Shown: one piece after another, positions 1 to 5,301 of the stretch
How the letters are laid out: each line of letters opens with the position of its first letter
Numbering within the stretch: the first letter of the stretch is position 1
Origin: an uncultured Oscillospiraceae bacterium
GTDB taxonomy: Bacteria; Bacillota; Clostridia; Oscillospirales; Acutalibacteraceae
Length of the DNA: 9,549 nucleotides
Reading direction: 5' to 3'
Assembly: GCA_900550315.1 (NCBI GenBank)
Contig: URRK01000057.1
Coordinates: forward strand, 1 to 9,549
Notes under the pieces: model-generated
Seen by the model: the letters and a program-made list of their open reading frames with translations, nothing else
What the model was told of the DNA's origin: nothing
Database searches by the model: none
Position numbers and translations under genes: made by a program

Positions 1-915
1 ATAAACCTCTACTTTAGATTTTGTAGATTCTACCGCGCTTTGAATTACGTGGTAGTTGGTAATAATGTAACCGTCGGAACTGTAAATAATGCCGGAGCCT
101 TCGCCCGTTTGCTCAGAGCTGCCGCCAAAAAAGTTGGTAACAGCCGCTGTGGTGCGAATACCAATAATGCTGGGGCCGGCTTTTTTGGCAACGGCCTCTA
201 CGGTTGAGTTAACAGTTTCATCTACCGTAATGTTGGCGGTAGATTGCTGGGTATTTTCGGCGGTTGAAATGGTAGACGAGGTTTTATTTTCGCCCAATTT
301 ATTCTCCAGCGTAACATACCCGCCAACACCCGCGCCTGCGCCAATTACGGCTGCCAGCAGCGCGCAAAGAACAACCGTGCCGGCACCGGCGCCCTTTTTG
401 GCCCGGCGCGCCTTTTTGGGCGGCTGCGGCTGGTAAGGGGTAAAGTTAACAGGCTCGGCAACCGGGGTAGGGGCGGGTTCGGCCGGCTGGTTGCCGGAAA
501 AAACAGGCTCCTCGGCTGTGGGAATGTTGCCCTGCGCTTTAGAGTAGCTGTAGGTTCCGTTTGGAATAAACGGGGCCTGCTTTGGCTGCTCAGTTTGTGG
601 CTGCTCAGGTTTTGGCTGTTCGGCCGGGGCGGCAGGTTCGGCGTTTGGGGCTAAATTCTCGGCGATCGGGGCGGGTTGTTCTGCATCTTGCGCCGGTTGG
701 GTTGCCGATTGTTGCGGCTGGGTCGCAGAATTTTGCGCAGCCGGTGAAGGTTCAAAACGGTCCCCCGTTGGGGTTACGGTGTAGCCCTCGCCGGTTTGCT
801 GCTGCCGCGCAAACATCTGCGTGGGGTGAAATTCGCGCTTTTCGTTTATATTCTCTGCCGAATCAAAACCGGAAAGTTGCGGCTCATTAGGCAAATTTTT
901 GTTTTGTTCGTCCAT
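1..915 (-). CDS. htrA: HtrA/DegP-like membrane-anchored serine protease (C-terminal part beyond the left edge)
   Basis: Partial gene of 305 visible codons, open to the left edge. It encodes a trypsin-like serine protease of the S1C (HtrA/DegP) family, which degrades misfolded or damaged proteins at the outer face of the membrane. The ATG at 915 has AAAGGGAGC just upstream. Residues about 45-166 are rich in Pro, Gln, Ala and Glu, including three EQP(K/Q) repeats near residues 99-113. A basic stretch KKARRAKK (167-174) precedes one membrane span (about 180-201), so the tail is cytoplasmic and the protease domain outside. The domain then opens, with GEGSGIIYS and TNYHVI; His289 in the latter is the expected catalytic histidine. 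The catalytic Asp and Ser (GNSGGP) and any PDZ domain lie outside the window, so activity cannot be confirmed. The family call is firm; the cellular substrate is unknown. Confidence 0.9.
   Translation of the reverse strand, partial: MDEQNKNLPNEPQLSGFDSAENINEKREFHPTQMFARQQQTGEGYTVTPTGDRFEPSPAAQNSATQPQQSATQPAQDAEQPAPIAENLAPNAEPAAPAEQPKPEQPQTEQPKQAPFIPNGTYSYSKAQGNIPTAEEPVFSGNQPAEPAPTPVAEPVNFTPYQPQPPKKARRAKKGAGAGTVVLCALLAAVIGAGAGVGGYVTLENKLGENKTSSTISTAENTQQSTANITVDETVNSTVEAVAKKAGPSIIGIRTTAAVTNFFGGSSEQTGEGSGIIYSSDGYIITNYHVIQSAVESTKSKVEVY
577..624 (-). repeat. Short in-frame tandem repeat in htrA encoding EQP(K/Q) units
   Basis: Three imperfect 15-base units (on the plus strand each contains a TGGCTG(C/T)TC core) encode EQPKP, EQPQT and EQPKQ, residues 99-113 of the HtrA-like protein. 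They sit in the disordered cytoplasmic tail and could vary in copy number by slippage. Confidence 0.6.
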
Positions 916-962
916 AAAATTGCTCCCTTTCTGTTGCTAAAGTCCTTGTTGTTGCCGGTAGG

Positions 963-993
963 GCAAAAGCCCCGGCCGGTTTGCCGCTTTTGC
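963..993. other. Stem-loop between the sugar isomerase gene and htrA
   Basis: Perfect 8-base inverted repeat GCAAAAGC (963-970) and GCTTTTGC (986-993) around a 15-base loop containing CCGGCCGG. It lies 48 bases upstream of the htrA start on the minus strand. There is no T tract directly after it in either direction, so it is a poor intrinsic terminator. It may be a leader structure of the htrA transcript, or a remnant terminator for the gene ending at 1115. No convincing htrA promoter was seen in 916-1114. Confidence 0.35.
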
Positions 994-1114
994 TTGAAAC
1001 CGCCCGCCCAAAGGCTTTGGCCGCCTAAAACAAAAACCAAACTTTCAAGTACACCTTTATGTTAAGAGAATATTGTTGTTACCTTGCTTTAAAACTATGA
1101 ACAATTATTGAATT

Positions 1115-1855
1115 TTAGCACCCGGGAAAAAGTTTTTTTAAATTCTGGGCGCAAAGGGTAATGCTTTGCGTCAGCGGCAGGGTGTATTCCTCTTGCTCTA
1201 AAATATTATATGCCGCGCCGGCCGTTTTACCCAGTTCATTCAACCGTTGCCAGTTCAAAATGCCGGTGCCAAGCTCTACATTATTGCCGTTTTCATCAAT
1301 TTCTTTAAAATGCAGCGAAAGTATTTTTCCGGTGTGCTGCTCAATAAAGCGGTAAGGGTCTACCCCGGCAAACTGCACCCAGTAAACATCCGGCTGAAGT
1401 AAAATTCCGCTTTGCACTACAAGGTCTATAAACCGGGTGCCGTTTGGCAGGGGGTTAAATTCGCTGTCGTGGTTGTGGTAGCCAAAGGCAATTCCGGCCG
1501 ATTGAAAAATCTTTTGTGCGGCTAAAATTTGTGTTAACGCCTGCTCGCAGCCTTCTGGCGTTGTAATAGCCGTTGGTGGGCAGGGGCAAACGCAGGCGTC
1601 GCAGCCTAAAAGGTTTAGCTCCTCGGCTTGGCGTTTTAAATCGTCCGGCGTTGTATTTACGGCAATGTGGGCGCTAACGGGCTTTAAGCCGTAATTGCTT
1701 AAAACGGCAGCAAACTCCTTAGCCGTGTAGCCGTAGGTGCTGGCCAGTTCAACATTTTTAAACCCCAGTTCGGCCGTCAGCTGTAGGCCGGCTAATGGGT
1801 CTTTGGCGGTAAGCTCCCGCAGGGAGTAAAGCTGTAAAGCAATGTTATTTTGCAT
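1115..1855 (-). CDS. Sugar phosphate isomerase/epimerase-like TIM-barrel protein
   Basis: A 246-residue cytosolic protein of the xylose isomerase-like/AP endonuclease 2 TIM-barrel superfamily. Members interconvert keto-sugars or act on inositol and related polyols; the substrate here cannot be read from sequence. Family hallmarks are visible: LQLYSLRE at the N-terminus, YHNHDSEF (126-133), a DVYWVQ strand (156-161) followed by GVDP, and HFKEID (182-187). Likely metal ligands by family analogy are Glu132, Asp156, His182 and Glu194 (in ELGTG). The length is slightly short for the family (usually 250-290). The ATG at 1855 is preceded by AAGAGGTG at a suitable distance. An unusual cluster of cysteines occurs at 85, 88, 90 and 92. 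A terminator separates it from the aldolase gene upstream, so it probably has its own promoter. AT-rich TATAAA-like boxes exist at 1880-1910, but none has a good -35 partner. Confidence 0.85.
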   Translation of the reverse strand: MQNNIALQLYSLRELTAKDPLAGLQLTAELGFKNVELASTYGYTAKEFAAVLSNYGLKPVSAHIAVNTTPDDLKRQAEELNLLGCDACVCPCPPTAITTPEGCEQALTQILAAQKIFQSAGIAFGYHNHDSEFNPLPNGTRFIDLVVQSGILLQPDVYWVQFAGVDPYRFIEQHTGKILSLHFKEIDENGNNVELGTGILNWQRLNELGKTAGAAYNILEQEEYTLPLTQSITLCAQNLKKLFPGC

Positions 1856-1940
1856 AACGCACCTCTTTATGAAATGAATTTTATAGAGTAAATTTTTATA
1901 AAACAGATTTGTAAGCCTTGCTTTTAATATTTTGCATTTA

Positions 1941-1976
1941 AAATAACAAAGTGCCGCTGCCGTTTGGCAGCAGCAC
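1941..1976 (-). terminator. Likely intrinsic terminator of the aldolase gene
   Basis: On the minus strand an 11-base stem with one mismatch (arms 1966-1976 and 1951-1961, 4-base loop) is followed by the T-rich TTTGTTATTT (1950-1941). It lies 55 bases beyond the aldolase stop. A smaller hairpin (GCCC/GGGC, near 1997-2007) sits between them. Confidence 0.65.
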
Positions 1977-2030
1977 CATGTACTGTGTTAATTAATGCCC
2001 TTTGGGCAATGCGGTTTTAAGCTTTTAAAA

Positions 2031-2966
2031 TCAGGCTTTGCCGTCGCAGCCTAAAACATCTTTAATTTTGTGCTCAACCATGCCTTTAATGGCGGCGCGG
2101 CCGTCGCCCAAATACTGGCGCGGGTCAAAGTGATCGGGATGCTCTACAAAATGCTTGCGGATGGCACCGGTCATAGCTAAACGCAGGTCGGAATCAATGT
2201 TGATCTTGCAAACTGCCATGGTAGCGGCCTTGCGCAGCATTTCCTCCGGAATACCAATGGCGTCGGGCATTTTGCCGCCGTATTGGTTTACCATTTCTAC
2301 AAACTCGGGCACAACCGAGGAGGCGCCGTGCAGCACAATGGGGAAGCCGGGCAGCTTTTTGCCAACTTCCTCTAAAATATCAAACCGCAGCTGCGGCTTT
2401 TGGCCGGGCTTAAATTTGTAGGCGCCGTGGCTGGTGCCAATGGCAATGGCTAAAGAATCTACGCCGGTGCGGGTAACAAAATCGTAAACCTGATTCGGAT
2501 CGGTAAAGTGGGCGTCATCCTCCGAAACGTTAACATCGTCCTCAATGCCGGCCAACTGGCCCAATTCGGCCTCAACGGTTACATTAAACTGGTGGGCGTA
2601 ATCGGCAACCTTTTTGGCTAAGGCAACATTTTCTTCGTACGGCAGGTGCGAACCGTCGATCATAACCGAGGTAAAACCGCCGTCAATGCAGCTTTTGCAA
2701 AGCTCAAAGCTGTTGCCGTGGTCTAAGTGCAGGCAAATGGGCAGGCCGGTTTCTTCTACAGCGGCCTCTACCAATTTTACCAAATAGGTGTGGTTGGCGT
2801 ATTTTCTTGCCCCGGCAGAAACCTGCAGAATTAAGGGGGCGTTCAGCTCTTTACCGGCTTCGGTAATGCCTTGAATAATCTCCATATTGTTTACATTGAA
2901 GGCGCCAATGGCATAACCGCCCTCGTAAGCTTTTTTGAACATTTCCTTGGTGTTAACTAACGGCAT
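2031..2966 (-). CDS. fba: Class II fructose-1,6-bisphosphate aldolase
   Basis: A 311-residue cytosolic enzyme that cleaves fructose 1,6-bisphosphate to dihydroxyacetone phosphate and glyceraldehyde 3-phosphate, a central glycolytic step. It is a zinc-dependent (class II) aldolase. Numbered from ATG 2966, HLDHG holds Asp82 (catalytic) and His83 (zinc), GTSHGAYKF holds His180, and LHGASSV holds His213; the phosphate-binding region KINIDSD follows. From memory, the whole sequence resembles the Giardia-type class IIB aldolase, including the C-terminal block KHFVEHPDHFDPRQYLG. A GTG at 2975 would add three residues, but GGAG ends only one or two bases before it. The ATG at 2966 is about 10 bases from GGAG and matches the family N-terminus MPL, so I prefer it. 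Tagatose-bisphosphate aldolase is a less likely alternative. It has its own promoter and terminator, so it is probably monocistronic. Confidence 0.93.
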   Translation of the reverse strand: MPLVNTKEMFKKAYEGGYAIGAFNVNNMEIIQGITEAGKELNAPLILQVSAGARKYANHTYLVKLVEAAVEETGLPICLHLDHGNSFELCKSCIDGGFTSVMIDGSHLPYEENVALAKKVADYAHQFNVTVEAELGQLAGIEDDVNVSEDDAHFTDPNQVYDFVTRTGVDSLAIAIGTSHGAYKFKPGQKPQLRFDILEEVGKKLPGFPIVLHGASSVVPEFVEMVNQYGGKMPDAIGIPEEMLRKAATMAVCKINIDSDLRLAMTGAIRKHFVEHPDHFDPRQYLGDGRAAIKGMVEHKIKDVLGCDGKA

Positions 2967-3023
2967 TTTGTTCACTCTCCAATAAAATTTTGCGTAGCCG
3001 CGCTGCGACTACCACCGTTTCAT

Positions 3024-3052
3024 ATTATACTATATTTATTTGCGAAAATAAA
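3024..3052 (-). promoter_or_regulatory. Predicted sigma-A promoter for fba
   Basis: On the minus strand a perfect -10 TATAAT (3029-3024) lies 17 bases after a weak -35 TTTATT (3052-3047). The transcription start would be near 3017, giving a leader of about 50 bases before ATG 2966. The stretch is very AT-rich. Confidence 0.65.
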
Positions 3053-3113
3053 GCCTATTTTTAAATTTTTTTAAAAAACTAAAAAAGCTGGGATATTCTA
3101 AAATTTTTGCCGT

Positions 3114-3149
3114 AAAAAAAGCCCCGGCCGGCGTGGGTTTGGCTGGGGC
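3114..3149 (-). terminator. Intrinsic terminator for the 578-residue gene
   Basis: On the minus strand, GGGGC-type arms (3149-3141 with 3129-3121; 9 base pairs including one G-U, 11-base loop) run directly into seven T residues (3120-3114). It lies about 150 bases beyond the stop at 3300 and upstream of the aldolase promoter, so it separates the two transcripts. Confidence 0.8.
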
Positions 3150-3299
3150 GAAAGTTGTTTTGTGCTTTGTAAGGCAAAACGTTACGGTTTTAAAAAGTTT
3201 TTTAGCCTAAAAGGGGTAGGAAGGCTTTTTATTCATTAACAATAAGGGAACGGCTTTATTACAATAAAAAACAGTTTGACTGCAGCTTTACAAAGCGCG

Positions 3300-5036
3300 T
3301 TATGCTTTTAATAAAAAATCCATTGCCGGTACGGTTACGCCGTCTACACTTTGCGGCTCGTTGGCGTAGTTTAGGTAAAGGGTTTCGCCGCTTTCGTACT
3401 GTACGCGGTGCAGCGTGGGGGTTAAAAGGTCGTGCTGCTGCATAAACTGCATTTGCAGGTGGCTGTAGCGGCTGTACTCGCTGCATAGAGCTTTAATTTT
3501 TTGCACGCTTTGCCGCAGCTGCTGCGGGGTATCCATGGTAAAATCGTTTTTGCCCATCCAGCTGCTGGTGCCGTGAAAGTTAGAGTAGTAATAAATGGCC
3601 GGTCTGCCGCCAAACTCGTAAAAGTGCAGGCGCTCAATCGGCTCCTTTACCGGAAAATTAACGGTTTCGGAGGAGGGGTTGCTTAACACAATGCCGTGGT
3701 AAACCAGCTGCCAAAACGGTACGCTTTGCCCAAACAGGGGCACATTATTTTCAAACACGCCAAAGCCGCTGTAAAGGCCAAAGTCCAGCACGCCGCAGGC
3801 GTGGTCAAAGGTGCCCTCCGAGGCAATTGCCCCAAACAAATTGGCCGAAAGCGTTAAAATATCCCGCCACAGACTAACGCACTGCTTGGCGTTTACCGGG
3901 TGGTTTTTATCAAAACAGGTGCGTGGTGCCACTACCGAAATAACATCAATATAATGCAGACCCTCAAACCCCAGCTCCCGCACGCGGGGCAGGTCCTGCT
4001 CGGCCAGTTCTTTTGCTTTTTTTGGGCAAAGGTGGTACATTTTGCCGCCGCTCCACTGGGCTTTTTCAGCTTCCAGCTCGCCGGTTTGGGTTTTTAAAAT
4101 TAAGTCGTCGCTCCAGTTTTCGGCAATTTGGTAGGCGTCGGTGCTGTTGGTGTGGCAGGTAATTTTGTAGCCCGCCGCTTTTGCGGTTTTAATTAAACGG
4201 CGCAGCCCGACCTCGCCGCCCAGCTTTTCCTCTACCGGAAAAATTTGCGGATAGCGGCCGTCGTGCCCGCTTTTGTTCCAGCCAACCAGGCAAAGGCTGG
4301 CTTTTTCAACTCCCTGTGCCTGCAGTTCGGCAATCAGGCGTTCTACATCGGCAAAGGTGCAGGCAACCTTCATTTCCGGCTCGTTTTCCGGCGTTTGGTG
4401 CGCCACGGGGGAGGGGGCCGGTTTCCAACCCATGCGAATACGAATTTCGGGCGCCTCGGCAAGATATTTTAAAATCGGCCGGGTTTTTGCGCGCTCACTT
4501 AAACGGGTGCAAAGCCCGTTTTTTAATAAGTAATTGCGGTAGCAGCGGGCCATGGCACTGTAATCGGCGTTCGCCCCCGGCAGGGTAATTAAAAGCAGCG
4601 AAATATCCTCGTACAGGGTGCAGGCCGGCAGGTACGGAATAAGGGAGTAAATGCCGTTTTCAACTTTTGCACCAAAGCGGGTTTGATCCCGCATACCAAG
4701 ACTTAACAGCAGCTCGGCTTTATCGGCCGATTTTTTGCCGCAAAGGGGCATAAACCGGTTGTCGGAATTCAGGCAATATTCGGCGTTTTCGTGCGGGGTA
4801 AAGCTTGCCAGCCGGCAGCCGTGCACGTGGGGCAGCAAATAGTAACCGCTTTGGCCTGCGGTGGCGTTAAAGTAGTTGGGCAACAGCTCAATGCGGGTAA
4901 ATTTGGCCGGAACATTTTTTTGCTTTAGGGTAAGCAGCAGGCCGTCTGGCGTATTAGCAGCTTGCAGCGGTAGGCTTTGGGTGCTGCCGTTTGGCAGAAA
5001 AATTTTAGCTTGGTACATGGCGTTTTCGGCAAACAA
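3300..5036 (-). CDS. Uncharacterised glycoside hydrolase-like protein, GH129/GH101 or DUF5696 type (inferred)
   Basis: A 578-residue protein with no signal peptide or membrane span, so cytosolic. I do not recognise a named orthologue. It reads as an N-terminal beta domain (about 8-160), a TIM barrel (about 190-460) and a C-terminal beta domain (about 470-578). This layout is known in GH129 and GH101 alpha-N-acetylgalactosaminidases; the pattern also recalls DUF5696. Striking segments are MARCYRNYL (162-170), RIRMGWKPAPSP (199-210), GWNKSGHDGRYP (252-263), HYIDVIS (361-367) and IASEGTFDHACG (404-415). Asp364 and Glu407 sit at likely strand ends and are 43 residues apart. I recall the same spacing for the catalytic Asp435/Glu478 pair of the bifidobacterial GH129 enzyme. 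The start is TTG: GGGAGGTG lies 8-10 bases before it, whereas the first in-frame ATG (5018) is too far away. It is divergent from a GH3 gene, which supports a role in glycan breakdown. The real substrate is unknown. Confidence 0.6.
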   Translation of the reverse strand: MFAENAMYQAKIFLPNGSTQSLPLQAANTPDGLLLTLKQKNVPAKFTRIELLPNYFNATAGQSGYYLLPHVHGCRLASFTPHENAEYCLNSDNRFMPLCGKKSADKAELLLSLGMRDQTRFGAKVENGIYSLIPYLPACTLYEDISLLLITLPGANADYSAMARCYRNYLLKNGLCTRLSERAKTRPILKYLAEAPEIRIRMGWKPAPSPVAHQTPENEPEMKVACTFADVERLIAELQAQGVEKASLCLVGWNKSGHDGRYPQIFPVEEKLGGEVGLRRLIKTAKAAGYKITCHTNSTDAYQIAENWSDDLILKTQTGELEAEKAQWSGGKMYHLCPKKAKELAEQDLPRVRELGFEGLHYIDVISVVAPRTCFDKNHPVNAKQCVSLWRDILTLSANLFGAIASEGTFDHACGVLDFGLYSGFGVFENNVPLFGQSVPFWQLVYHGIVLSNPSSETVNFPVKEPIERLHFYEFGGRPAIYYYSNFHGTSSWMGKNDFTMDTPQQLRQSVQKIKALCSEYSRYSHLQMQFMQQHDLLTPTLHRVQYESGETLYLNYANEPQSVDGVTVPAMDFLLKA

Positions 5037-5044
5037 AATTGCCG

Positions 5045-5052
5045 CACCTCCC
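5045..5052 (-). promoter_or_regulatory. Ribosome binding site fixing a TTG start
   Basis: GGGAGGTG on the minus strand (5052-5045) is followed 8 bases later by TTG (5036-5034). The nearest in-frame ATG, at 5018, is 26 bases away, so TTG is the supported start of the 578-residue protein. Confidence 0.75.
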
Positions 5053-5068
5053 GTTAATTTTTACCCTA

Positions 5069-5097
5069 ATTATAGCAAACGGCTATGCTTTTGAAAA
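5069..5097 (-). promoter_or_regulatory. Predicted sigma-A promoter for the 578-residue gene
   Basis: On the minus strand, -35 TTTTCA (5097-5092), a 17-base spacer and a perfect -10 TATAAT (5074-5069). Predicted start near 5062, a leader of about 26 bases. A small inverted repeat, ATAGC-AAACG-GCTAT (5072-5086), overlaps the -10 and spacer and could be a repressor site. Confidence 0.75.
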
Positions 5098-5180
5098 GAA
5101 TAAAAACGCAACAAAATTATTAAAAAACAAACCATTTTGGCTGCAGCGGTGAACAAAACAAAATAAGTATTGTTTTTTAC

Positions 5181-5196
5181 AAAACTGGCCATTTTT
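5181..5196. promoter_or_regulatory. Near-palindrome in the divergent intergenic region
   Basis: A 16-base near-palindrome of the form AAAAnTGGCCAnTTTT with only one mismatched pair (5185/5192). It abuts the next inverted repeat at 5196. Possible protein-binding site; the binding factor is unknown. Confidence 0.4.
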
Positions 5197-5223
5197 TGCA
5201 AATAATTAGACAGATATTTGCAA
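5196..5223. promoter_or_regulatory. Perfect 9-base inverted repeat, probable operator
   Basis: TTGCAAATA (5196-5204) and TATTTGCAA (5215-5223) form a perfect inverted repeat with a 10-base gap. Its centre lies about 64-65 bases upstream of the predicted GH3 transcription start, just upstream of the -35 box. That position is typical of an activator site, although a repressor or shared control of both divergent genes is also possible. No regulator gene is present in the window. Confidence 0.55.
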
Positions 5224-5238
5224 TGTTTTGCCGGTTAA

Positions 5239-5267
5239 TTGCTTTAGGTAGTTGGGTGTGTTAAAAT
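5239..5267 (+). promoter_or_regulatory. Predicted sigma-A promoter for the GH3 gene
   Basis: A weak -35 TTGCTT (5239-5244), exact 17-base spacer and -10 TAAAAT (5262-5267). Predicted start near 5274, giving a leader of about 28 bases to ATG 5302. The weak -35 fits a promoter that needs an activator. Confidence 0.65.
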
Positions 5268-5289
5268 ATTTAGGTAAAATATGATTCAT

Positions 5290-5294
5290 GGAGG
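5290..5294 (+). promoter_or_regulatory. Ribosome binding site fixing the GH3 start
   Basis: GGAGG lies 7 bases before the ATG at 5302. It falls inside the extra seven codons that would follow from the in-frame ATG at 5281, and that ATG has no ribosome binding site and is only about 7 bases from the predicted transcript start. The start at 5302 is therefore preferred. Confidence 0.85.
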
Positions 5295-5301
5295 CGCTTT
5301 G

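Larger units (their letters stand above)
2967..3299. other. Intergenic region: aldolase promoter and the 3' untranslated region of the 578-residue gene
   Basis: This 333-base gene-free stretch contains the aldolase promoter (3024-3052) and a strong minus-strand terminator (3114-3149). Between 3150 and 3299, within the presumed 3' untranslated region of the gene that ends at 3300, there are only weak structures: GTTTTG/CAAAAC (3157-3162 and 3175-3180) and AGCCT/AGGCT (3204-3208 and 3222-3226). The second has TTTTTATT after it on the plus strand and could be a weak plus-strand terminator. No open frame with a ribosome binding site was seen. Confidence 0.5.

Noticed and set aside
89..436. 115-residue plus-strand open frame
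   Set aside because: Antisense to the membrane span and protease start of the HtrA-like protein, which carries clear motifs in the other direction.
846..1040. 64-residue minus-strand frame overlapping the htrA start, as a possible leader peptide
   Set aside because: It overlaps htrA in another frame, its start has no ribosome binding site, and the composition looks random.
2967..2975. GTG start of the aldolase at 2975
   Set aside because: GGAG is almost in contact with the GTG; ATG 2966 has usable spacing and fits the family N-terminus.
1115..5036. Single operon covering the 578-residue gene, aldolase and sugar isomerase
   Set aside because: A strong terminator at 3114-3149, a terminator at 1941-1976 and a separate aldolase promoter at 3024-3052 argue for separate transcripts.
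5037..5301. Catabolite-responsive (cre) site in the divergent intergenic region
   Set aside because: No stretch fits the TGWAANCGNTNWCA consensus well enough to report.
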